From Nothopassalora personata (lineage: Eukaryota; Ascomycota; Dothideomycetes; Mycosphaerellales; Mycosphaerellaceae): 64,000 nucleotides of DNA. The stretch is taken from contig CM066293.1 of the NCBI GenBank assembly GCA_033816765.1, positions 4,278,001-4,342,000 on the forward strand. The letters run 5' to 3'. Position 1 is the first letter of the stretch. Every line of letters begins with the position of its first letter. The notes below the pieces were generated by a model, which searched no databases, was not told where the DNA came from, and saw only the letters and a list, made by a program, of their open reading frames with translations. The position numbers were made by a program, and so were the translations under genes. Positions 52,310 through 62,177 of this stretch are shown here, one piece after another.

Positions 52310-55300
52310 AATCCTAGTTATTATAGCTTTAGCTAGTCTATCGTTACGCCCGGCTAGCTCGAGCATAGCGCTTACTAGTACTATTACTAGGCTTACCCGC
52401 CTACCTTAGACCTTGTTTAAGTCCCTTCGCCTACCGGATAACGTTAAGTATGTCCTTACTAATACGAACACGCCGAAGTCCGCCGCTAATATTATGTTCC
52501 GAGAGCTTAGTCCTTAGAAGCGGGTTAAGGTATTAAAGGACTTCTATAAGGGCTTCGAGAAGGTATTCGAAGACTACTCCGTTTAGGTTAACCTGTTTTT
52601 TGAGGAAGTTAAGAGCGGCATAGGCAAGAGCTAGTAAGATAAATTCCTTAGTAATAAGAAGCTCGATGTCTTGTTTCCTATCGTCGGTAAGATTCGTAAG
52701 ACTGGTTTAGAGATTCGTAACCGAGAGAAGACTCTTCGAGCTACGCTTACCTACTACTAGCTATAGTAGATAGATAATAAGATTCTTAATCGACGCGTTA
52801 TCTCCGAGCTTTATAGTACTAATAGCGGTCGCCGCTAGTTTACGGCCTTTATTAACAAGTACCTAGATTATAGTAGGGCTGTTAGTAGAATTTAGAGGGC
52901 ATTAATCTAGCGTATAAGGATCGGCCGTAAGGGTATAGACCGTAAGCGAATTCTAGAGCCTAGTAATCTTACCCGGTGCGATAGGGAGGCTAAAGCACGT
53001 AGTATTAATCCATAGTCGGCTAAGAGTAGGGAGATTATTAGAAGACACCGCCTAGCCGTCTATAAGGATAGCCTTCTATACTTTATAAAGGGTACTATTA
53101 CTAAGAAGTCCGCGTCCCTAGAGGATAGTATAGATTAACCTAAACTATCTAGCTAGTAATAGCCTTAGCTACGTTAGCTACTACCGGGTAGTAGAGGTAA
53201 AGGACGTATAAAGAGTACTACGCTAACTCTACTAGCCTCTACCTAGCCTATAGTCCTATCGAGAGGCGGTCGTAAGTCGAGTCGACTTAAGTAGCTCCGT
53301 ATAGGCGAGAGTATAGGTAAGGGTATAACTACGCCTACTTAATCCTCGCCTAACCGAACGCTAGACGGCGCACCTATACGCGAAGGCAGTCCGCTAGGTA
53401 TACCGGTTAGTACCCTACGATCTACTCCGGCCCTAACTAAGAATAGTAATCCGATACTTACTATATTACCTTCGGCTATAATTAGGGATGTATTAGTCTT
53501 TAAAGATTAGATCCTATAAGAAGACGAGGCCCTCCGGATTAAGCGCGCTAACTGCACCTATAATGAGCGGTACTATAGCATTAAGTTTAGAAACTCGATT
53601 AATGTAGATAGTATTAACTAGCTACCTAAGTACCGGATAGCGGGCCTTAAGATACTCGAATATGCTATCTCGGACGTTCTTAAGAGGGATAGTAAGGTTA
53701 GCGCTATAATGTACGATTAGTATGTTCGAGATTTCTACTATAAGGCTCTTTACTTCGTTACGAATCCCGGTATTACCGCTAATACCCTATGTAAGCGCGC
53801 GCTTAAGGTCTAAGACTAGCTCTTTAAAGGTAAGAGTTTTTTAGCTATTAAGGTAAAGAATAGGTCGTAGTTTCGCCCTAATAAGCGTAGTTAAAAGACT
53901 ATTAACCCGCTTAGCTGCCTCCGTATTCGAGGTAAAGTCGGTACTACGAGTAGTATCGTTACGTATACTAACTATAACTAGATCCTCGATAAATTCGGCA
54001 TTAATGAAGCTGACTAAGCCGATCTTAATAGTACCGGTACCTACATTAATAGTAACATACTATACTAGTACAATAACGCTAAACTAGTACCGCGGGTTAA
54101 ATTAGTTAGAGAAATGATAAGTCGAGAATTCGACGTGTACCGATAGTACCTACGAGAATTGAATAAGGTTAGTAACGGCGGCGTCTACTAGAACATATAG
54201 TATTCTCTAAGCTAACAGATCATACGATAAGACCCCGGGCTATAGCTCTTATAAGTAGCGCTATACCCTTAGCACTACACTCGGTTTATCTCCTTCCCTA
54301 GGCCTACGATTTTTAGCTTTAATAGGGCTTATTAGGGGGGTAACGCGAACACTATAGTGCAGCATACTAGGGTCGACTTAAACCTCGAAATTGAAAACTA
54401 CTAGACTAGTAACCGGCTTAACATACTATACTCTCTTAACTTAGAGGGCACTAGTAGGCCGGAGTTTTTACACGGTTTTTATAAGAAAGGGAATACTAGA
54501 GAGTTTATCTAGTAGTGCTAGATTAACGACTACATAGAAGACGGCCGATTTAAGCGTTTCTTCTCGGTTAGGGTCTAGAATTACCTAAGTAAGAATAGCA
54601 TTAGCTAGTTTAGAGAGGACCTAAGCGCTAGGTAAATGCGGGTAACTACTATAGGCGTTCTAATAAGGTAGGCCGTACATAAGAGGATACTGCGTTAGAT
54701 TAACCCTTACTTTATCGAGATCCGCGACAATAACTATCTTAAACTCTAGAGAAGCTAGAGCATGCACTAGGTAATGGACCTCTATCGTAACTTTAAGACG
54801 CTAAGTGAGAGCGCTATAGGGTTTAAGTATCGACGCCTAGTACCCGGCTATCCTTTTCCTACGGCCGTACACCTTAGTAGCATTAGCCCTCTATCCGATG
54901 CCCTAGCGGGTTTAAAGTCTTAGAACGATAACAAAGTTATCCTTAATACTAGAAGGTAGCTTAATGCTACGGTCCGCCTAGACTCGGAGCTCTTCTATAA
55001 GAAGATATATAATTAGCGCGTCCGAGCTATAAAACTAATAGATAAGTAGCTTAGCTTAGTTACTACTCTCGAGTAGATGTGCTTTATAAGCGAAGGGCGT
55101 AATAAGAGCTTCTTCCGTAACTACTATAGGAACTTTACTAGCTAGCTACTTAGGGACGCGTCTAGTAAGACTAGTGTTAGCTACGATAACGAGTAGGTCT
55201 AGATAAAGGAGTTATGTAAGAATAAGTGGAACTAAGTAGTTAGTACGGGTTTATAGGCTCCTAGTTTCTAGTTAATTTCCGGCTATAGCTATAGCCTATA

Positions 55301-55430
55301 GGTTTCTAGTTCTAATTCTAGTTATAATTCTAGTTATGATTCTAGTTCTAACTCTAGTTAATGCTTCGGGTACCGGTACTTCTAGTCCTTAGATCTTACT
55401 TGTTTCTTATAGTTACTTATCTTCCCTCAA
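52310..55430 (+). pseudogene. element F long ORF, about 1000 codons, family unrecognised
   Basis: A single plus-strand frame can be followed for about 3 kb with only TAG and TAA stops. Recognisable protein-like blocks include KRVKVLKDFYKGFEKVFEDY, then RFISFPRP, VDLNLEIENY, LNILYSLNLEGTSRPEF, FIEIRDNNYLKLQRS, and a Ser/Asn/Tyr-rich stretch near the end. The frame's length and consistent stop pattern argue it was a real gene before RIP. I cannot name the family. A transposase or an accessory protein of the element are both possible. Confidence 0.5.
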
Positions 55431-56121
55431 CTTACTTTCTAGCTACGCGATAGACTCGTCTTTAGATTTATTAGGTTACTAGTACTAACACTTACTTGTC
55501 TTATAAATAGCGTTTACATTATTCGACCATCTAGCCCGTTCGATTGATACTAATATAGCTGCCTAATCCCTCGCTAGTTTCGTAGTATACGTTAACGTAG
55601 TACGACGGGCGCGAGTCGCGGATTATTAACGTTACTATTACGGTCTCTATTAAAGAAATCCTTTCGACCTTTATAAACTGTCGCTAGCAGGCCCTAGGAT
55701 TACCTAACATCTTATATGTTAAGCTAAATAGTAGGGTAAGCTACTATGCTACTATAAGACTACCTTAGCTTATAGCGACTAACTAAGCTATCTATAGTGC
55801 CCGGGCTTACTGCTTTAGAACCTAAGAACAGGTTCGTAATAGGGGAGGATATATTAACGACTAATAGGTTATGTTAACCTTAGGTTTAGAGGGGGTCCCT
55901 TAGGTCTAACTTACCCTAATTTCATTTAGGTTTAATTAGACATTTAGGTAAGCTAGTAGGACCTAGTATAGCTATTAAGATATATACTACGCAGTTAAGC
56001 ATTGTAAGCGTAGCATTAAGGCAACAATTCAATTTATACCTCTTAAGTAGAGGGCATAGGGGTTTAGGTCCGCTAATCCTCTTGTTTTATCTAGCTACTA
56101 CGCTGCTCGTTACGTAACCTA
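55431..56121. other. decayed non-coding part of element F
   Basis: RIP-type composition without a recognisable frame, between the long ORF and the right palindrome. Confidence 0.4.
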
Positions 56122-56322
56122 ATTTACCGGTCCCGGGACCGGTAAATACCCCTACTTACGTAAGCACCGCTCTATACTACCACAACTTGGACAGGCCTAC
56201 ATAGGGTAGTTAGTAGACATTACTACGTACGCCTAATAAGTCGGAATCGTACTTATACTATCGTAAGCTATAGTAATAACCGCGTTTATAAGGGTAAGCG
56301 CGGATTAGGTATACTATCGCTA

Positions 56323-56366
56323 TCGCTATCGCTATCGCTATTGCTATTGTTATTGTTATTCTAAGA
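56323..56366 (+). repeat. hexanucleotide microsatellite (CTATCG/CTATTG)
   Basis: About seven units, grading from CTATCG to CTATTG and TTATTG, at the right edge of the transposon block. Confidence 0.85.
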
Positions 56367-56750
56367 CTAATATCGCTAAGTAAGTCGTCTATAGTTAGAT
56401 TTATATATATTAATAAGTATAGAGTCGAAGAAATAGTAACAGTAGTAGAAGTTAATATACCCGCCGCTATAATATAATAATAGCAAGTAAGGTAAGCTCC
56501 TTAATACTTATTATCTACTGTTATTAAGAAGCCTAACTTACCTACGTAGTATGAGGAATAGGCTACCGCCGCGACTCGCTACGATTATAGGCGATAATAG
56601 CGAGTCGTAGCAGTATTGCTATTGTTGTACTATTATTAATGCTATTGTTAAGGAAGAGCGAGTGCAGCGAGTAAGGATTTCGAATAAGCGTAATTGCCGG
56701 TTTTGTAAGCCTAGGCCACTGTCAAACTTTTCACTTGGCCGCATGTGTTC

Positions 56751-58979
56751 ATGTTTCTCCGCATGTCGTTCTTCGCCTCGCTCGTCGTCACCGTCCATCC
56801 ACTAGACCGAGCTACAGTTAGCCGACGAAACTTTCCCAAAGCTCCAGACAGTAAGTTCATACTGAATCGGCAAAGCACAAAGCATTCGTCCCCAGTCTTT
56901 CGTTCCTCCTGTATGTTGTCACCCGTCATGCCCCACAAACAGGACGAAGCATGGGACGCGCACCAACGCGATCCCGAGTCGTTCTGGAACCACCAAGCAG
57001 ACCAGCTCGTCTGGCACAAGAAGCCACAGACTACGTGCAAGAAGTTCTCCAAAAAGCTCTCTTCAGGCGAATCGTACGACACATGGCAATGGTTCGCGGA
57101 CGGCGAAATCAGTACCTCGTACAATGCTGTGACGCGACATGTCGAAGCGGGCCATGGCGAAAATGTTGCAATCAAGTGGGACAGCCCAGTCACGGGCCAT
57201 AAGCAGAACATCACGTACAAGGAACTAGATCAAGAGGTTGCAATCCTGGCAGGTGCACTGCGAGAGGAGGGCGTTAGTAAGGGAGATGTCGTGATCGTAT
57301 ACATGCCCATGATACCGGCTGCTTTGATTGGCATGCTGGCTGTCGCAAGGCTCGGAGCAATACATGCTGTGGTCTTTGGTGGTTTCTCCGCATCCTCTCT
57401 GGCACAACGCATTGACTCGTCGAAACCGAAAGCTATACTGACAGCAAGTTGCGGCATCGAGGGAGCAAAGGGACCGCTACCGTATAAGCCAATGGTTCAA
57501 GGTGCCGTCGAGCAGGCGAAACACAAACCGGCGAGAGTCTTGATATGGCAGAGGGATCAGCATAGGTGGAATGATACAGGCAGATTCAATGGCGAGAGGA
57601 CGTGGCAGAGAGTGGTCAAGTCCGCAAGAGACAGAGGAGTAAGAGCAGAGAATGTACCAGTCAAGAGCAACGACCCATTGTATATCATCTACACAAGCGG
57701 CACGACAGGTCTGCCCAAAGGAGTGGTGCGAGAAGTGGGAGGTCATGCTGTTGGGCTGAACTTCACTGTGCGATATGTGTTTGGCATCCGAGGACCAGGC
57801 GATACGCTTTTCACGGCGAGCGATATTGGTTGGGTGGTTGGGCATTGCTATATTGTTTATGGACCCCTCCTGGCTGGTGCAACGACAGTACTCTTCGAGG
57901 GCAAGCCAGTCGGCACACCAAATGCAGACACATTCTGGCGTGTACTGGAAGAGAATAAAGTCAATACTATGTTCACAGCACCTACAGCACTCCGAGCGAT
58001 TCGAAAGGAAGACCCAGAGAACAAATTCTTCAAGACCCGAGGCGACAGAGGAGGTCTCAAGAACCTGCGCGCCCTCTTCCTGGCTGGCGAACGCAGCGAA
58101 CCTGCGATTGTGACAATGTACGACGAACTCGTAGGCAAATACTGCGCCCAGAACGCAACCGTAATCGATAACTGGTGGTCCTCCGAGTCTGGATCTCCCA
58201 TGACATCTCTCGCACTACTCCCGGGAACGGGAATCAACTTCAAAGATCACGAATTCTACAAGCCGCTCCCTATAAAACCCGGCTCAGCGGGCAAGCCCGT
58301 CCCCGGGTTCGATGTTCGGATAGTCGACGACGAAGGAAAGCCCATCTCAGACGGCAAGATGGGCAACATCGTCCTCGGTATCCCCCTCTCACCCACCGGC
58401 CTCACAACTCTCTGGCAAGACGAAGACCGCTTCTACAAAGGCTACCTCAAACGCTTCAATGGGAAATGGATTGATACCGGTGACGCTGGAATGATCGACT
58501 CAGACGGCTATGTCCACGTCATGTCCCGAGCCGACGATGTGATCAACGTAGCAGCTCATCGCCTCTCCACCGGCGCAATCGAGCAGGCCATCTCGTCCCA
58601 CCCCGACATCACCGAGGCTGCAGTCGTTGGCATCCCCGACCCGATGAAAGGACATGCCCCTTTCGCGTGGATCGGCATTGCCAATCCCCCTCCAGATCTC
58701 CTCAAAGATCTCAACGCGAGGTTGAGACAACATATTGGTCCCATTGCGAGCCTGGCTGGCTTCATCGCTGCGCCTGGCGTTATTCCGAAGACAAGAAGCG
58801 GGAAGACGTTGAGAAGGTGCTTGAAAGAGATTTTGGAGCATGCTGTTGAAGGAGAGTATGAGAAAGATGTAGTCTATCCTGCGACGATTGAGGATCCCAG
58901 TGTGGTGCAGAAGGCTAAGGAGGCGGCGAAGGAGTATTTCACGAAGGGGGATGGGGCGAAGTTGAAGGCGAAGCTGTAG
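56751..58979 (+). CDS. acyl-CoA synthetase, ACSS3-like (acetyl/propionyl-CoA ligase)
   Basis: 742 residues in one exon from ATG 56751 to TAG 58979. The enzyme activates a short-chain acid to acyl-AMP and then acyl-CoA. The N-terminal segment of about 60 residues (MFLRMSFFASLVV, rich in Arg and Ser) may be a mitochondrial presequence; a later ATG at 56931 (MPHKQDEAWDAHQRDPE) is an alternative start right at the conserved domain. The AMP-binding signature YTSGTTGLPKGVV lies at about 313-325. TASDIGWVVGH, NWWSSESG, WIDTGDAGMIDSDGYVHVMSR and the C-terminal catalytic lysine region PKTRSGKTLRR (about 679) follow, all typical of the acetyl/propionyl-CoA synthetase family. The closest pattern is ACSS3-like rather than classical acetyl-CoA synthetase. 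The RIP-mutated block ends only about 40-50 bp before the start codon. Confidence 0.92.
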   Translation: MFLRMSFFASLVVTVHPLDRATVSRRNFPKAPDSKFILNRQSTKHSSPVFRSSCMLSPVMPHKQDEAWDAHQRDPESFWNHQADQLVWHKKPQTTCKKFSKKLSSGESYDTWQWFADGEISTSYNAVTRHVEAGHGENVAIKWDSPVTGHKQNITYKELDQEVAILAGALREEGVSKGDVVIVYMPMIPAALIGMLAVARLGAIHAVVFGGFSASSLAQRIDSSKPKAILTASCGIEGAKGPLPYKPMVQGAVEQAKHKPARVLIWQRDQHRWNDTGRFNGERTWQRVVKSARDRGVRAENVPVKSNDPLYIIYTSGTTGLPKGVVREVGGHAVGLNFTVRYVFGIRGPGDTLFTASDIGWVVGHCYIVYGPLLAGATTVLFEGKPVGTPNADTFWRVLEENKVNTMFTAPTALRAIRKEDPENKFFKTRGDRGGLKNLRALFLAGERSEPAIVTMYDELVGKYCAQNATVIDNWWSSESGSPMTSLALLPGTGINFKDHEFYKPLPIKPGSAGKPVPGFDVRIVDDEGKPISDGKMGNIVLGIPLSPTGLTTLWQDEDRFYKGYLKRFNGKWIDTGDAGMIDSDGYVHVMSRADDVINVAAHRLSTGAIEQAISSHPDITEAAVVGIPDPMKGHAPFAWIGIANPPPDLLKDLNARLRQHIGPIASLAGFIAAPGVIPKTRSGKTLRRCLKEILEHAVEGEYEKDVVYPATIEDPSVVQKAKEAAKEYFTKGDGAKLKAKL

Positions 58980-59284
58980 GTTGTGTAATGCTAATGCTTT
59001 GATGTATTGTGAAGCTTTGATGAGTGCACCGTTTGTTTTGCCGTAACATGGGAGATTTGATATCTGCGAGGCCAAGATCGCATCCGATGTTCCAGTAGTA
59101 CAGAACAGCCTGTCTTGCTGATGCGCACGAGTTTCTTGATCTGGACACCCAGTGCGCCAGTATTGCCGAGACGCCAAGTCTGCAAAGCTCACCAATCGCA
59201 GACCTCAGTGAGCGAGGGAATTCGATACTGAATAGTTAACAACAACTCTTGCTTACTCATCCATCAATCAAGCAGTACCTCGTT

Positions 59285-59416
59285 GCCGGGGTAGCTCAAT
59301 CGGTAGAGCGTGTGGCTCTTAGCTATTACAGCGAGATTACCTCAAGGTGTGTCCTGCTGATTGCACAGCCTGATTCAAGCAATTACTGACATCAACCCAG
59401 GTCGTGGGTTCGAGCC
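59285..59416 (+). pseudogene. tRNA-Lys(CTT)-like sequence, interrupted
   Basis: GCCGGGGTAGCTCAATCGG gives an acceptor 5' strand and D-arm with a good A box, and an anticodon-loop-like CTCTTAG with CTT follows. After about 80 bp of unrelated sequence comes AGGTCGTGGGTTCGAGCC with a good B box. The 3' side of the T stem and the acceptor strand are missing: GTAAGTAAC follows GAGCC. Part of the insert (GTGTGTCC to CAACCCAG, with TACTGAC) looks like a spliceosomal intron. I read it as a broken tRNA gene, not a functional one. Confidence 0.5.
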
Positions 59417-62177
59417 GTAAGTAACTACGAATTGGTCAATGGTTAGAATGCCTCCTAACATTCATGCAGCCACCTTCGGCTATTCCTATACAATGTCTTA
59501 TGACCTTACCTTTTTTTGCTAAGTCAGAGTGTGATGTGTAAGTGCGTAGCAGCGACGAGAGGAATTTCTTCATCCTGCAGAAGTATTGTGGCATTTTGCA
59601 GAGTATTATCAGCAGGCCAGGGAATTTGGTGTGGGTCCTTGTGTATATCTTCGGGCCTTCAGGCCAATTCTTTTGGTGGTCAAAGGAAATTGATTCATAA
59701 GAACACACCTTCAGAACACAATGTCTTCAACCCCTCCTCAAACTTCTCTCCCCTTTCCTCTCGATTCTCAACTCGTATACCCTCGCCGAGCTCATTGACG
59801 TTCGTACCGCCAAAGACCAAAGAGACAAGCAGTAACGCGGTCTCCTTCGGACGCTTTGTCCAGGAGCCGGATGCCTTTATCAAAGTGCTCGTTGCTGCAG
59901 GAGATGGCCGACATGGTAATGCTAGAGCATAGGACGAGCTCGGCAAGAAATGAGCAGACGTGACAAGAACGACTCTTTTTGTTCGGGCATTGGACCAGCA
60001 ACGGCTGTCTTGTTCGTCGCTCGTTGCGATGCCGTGGAGACATGCTGCGAATGGGCGTTGGGTTGGTAAGGACCGTGTTATGGCAACGGCTTCGATCGCA
60101 CCTTATCCGGCTAGCGGAAGACAACGTGCGAGCCATGAGAGCTTGTAGACTTTGATGACGAGATCGATACCGACTGGGCCGACTCAGATGCATGTTCGAT
60201 CGTTGAAAGCGAGACCTAGGTTCTCCGCGGCCTTCGTTGGGGGAGCGGTGAGCCTGCCCATGTAATCAAATGGTAGGTTGTCTATTTAGAACAGACAGTC
60301 GCATGAAACTCAGACGGCGTATGCTTCGAGCAGAAGTATGTCGTGAACGCGTGGAAAGACCATGTCGGAGGCTCTGACCGAACACCATAGGTGCGGCGTT
60401 GAGATGTGCTGTGAACCACCGGACGTGGTCATGCACAGATCCGACGGCTTCAGAAATGCGTCGCACGAGAATGGCCCCTCGGATCCACTCCTCGTTGTGA
60501 ACGCCGTCTTCGCTCTGCATAGAAACTCGAAGGGCTTTCGAAGCGTGGTCATGATGCAAGAGAGCTTATCGCTGCCGATGCTCGTTATCTGGGTACATTG
60601 CAGAGACGCTGCCAGCGAGCCACGAATGTATAGTGGCCGGATATGTTCGCAATGCAGGTGGGAGAGCCCGCAGAATCGTGCTTACGAGCGAGTACTCGAT
60701 GCTAGAAGGCTAGGGTGATGTGCAGTAAACCTGAAATGAGAGCTCACTGGTTTCGCGTGAGCGTCATCTACGTCGCCATGACAATGAAGTATACTCACGG
60801 CGAGACCTGTGTGACGCTATCGGGCGGATTGAAGGGTGGCAAGTCGCCAAGAGACTTCAATTCCAATGATGCAGTAGCAAGATGTGTGCCAACTGCATTT
60901 GTCCGAGAGACAATTGACCTCGCTGGTGTTGCCACGTAGATTTGATGTCTCTTCGCGTGGCCTATTGAACGATGGCTTCAAGGACGGTTCGAGGCCCGTC
61001 TCCACTTGCGCCTTCGTCATTAGCCGGTTATGTGCACACATCACGCCTGTCACTGTTTCGACAAAGACCGCACGCCAGCCTGACGTTGTCGCACTTCTTG
61101 CGCTTTTGTCGACCCTATACTACATTAGTTGCGTTATCGTAAGCGCATGCCGACACAGTGTCAGATCACTTACATGGCAGACATCCTTCACTGCAGCGGA
61201 CCAATGTCCGCTCTGGAACGGGCATTTTCCCTCCAGTGGTGGTTAATTCGAAACTGGCGCACACGCAGCGCCATATTTGGCCTAGTGTTGAGTGTCTAGC
61301 TCACACGTCTTGCAGGTGTTGCGGGAAGATGCGATCGACTGCGAGCATTATTAGTAGCAGAAAAGTTAAGACCAAGGCACGGGAGATCAACGATGCAGGA
61401 ATTGATGTTTGCTGGAGCATGTTGCTACTTCGACTCGCAACAGTCAGTTCAAAAGTGGTCCTGAGAATCGGGCTGTGAGGCCTGTTAGCTCACCTAAGAG
61501 ACCAGCACAGCGCAACTGCAATCAATGGTCGAACGCAGGGTATTCCAGGCTCGGGTGCAGGAATTGAGAGAATCAAAAGGCCGAGATGTTCACAGAGTAA
61601 GATAATGCAGTGTGGTTCAGGATGCGGCCGATGGTGCTGGCCGTCTGGGCAAGATGTTTGTCCTGTCACTTCATGCCGACAGCCTGTTCGTGTGATGGTG
61701 TATCTCGAAAGTCCAATGGCCCAGGGTAGAGGTCGTGACTGTGCTGATAATAGTCGCCACGGATAGCTTGTCTCAATGATATCGTCTGGATCCCTGTCCT
61801 GTGTCAGACCAGGAGGAACACACGTCAGGATAGTTCATGAAGTTCCACAGAGAAGTCTGCGTTATCACGTTCAATTCGTGGAATGAAAGAGCATTGGTTG
61901 GCGCAGAAGGCATGATGATCGGCGAGACGACTTCATCAAACCTATGGCCGGTGCAGGGTCGATGATAATGACTTAGAACTCGATTCTGGATAGCATTCAG
62001 CGTCGTGAAGTCGTCTGCTTTGCAACTTCCTGTACCTGCCAAGTTACTTCGTTGAACAGACGACATCTCCAGCCTGCCAAAAAGGTTTGACACGAGCCTG
62101 GAATTTTCAAAGGTCAACATGTAATGGGGTAACGCCCTCACGGCGCAACCTGTTGTGAATCAGGTGACCAAGGTCCA
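59417..62177. other. long stretch without a convincing gene
   Basis: Normal dinucleotide composition but no gene I can defend. A minus-strand ATG near 60255 opens MGRLTAPPTKAAENLG and, after possible intron or decay, a protein-like stretch at 59,946-59,695 (ETALLLVSLVFGGTNVNELG) ends near 59,695; these may be pieces of one gene or a relic. A minus frame at 61,773-62,141 contains SFHELNVITQTSLWNFMNYP and is equally uncertain. Confidence 0.35.

Larger units (their letters stand above)
51854..56147 (+). mobile_element. element F: unknown RIP-decayed element with palindromic terminal repeats
   Basis: The left end (51854-51879) and right end (56122-56147) are the same 26-bp palindrome. Inside each, the sequences are inverted matches too: ATTACGTAA, AGC, GTAGTA on the left against GTTACGTAA, AGC, GTAGTA read from the right. 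So the terminal inverted repeats span about 50 bp. The target duplication is unclear. The unit is 4294 bp and contains one long decayed frame. Confidence 0.5.

Noticed and set aside
54280..54560. A 2-oxoglutarate dioxygenase-like signature in the element F protein (His, Asp-Leu-Asn region)
   Set aside because: The spacing is not the His-x-Asp pair and no distal His/Arg could be placed in the mutated sequence, so naming an enzyme would be a guess.
60266..61480. Several frames of 70-120 codons
   Set aside because: No motif, no intron signals in register and no consistent strand; not supported as genes.
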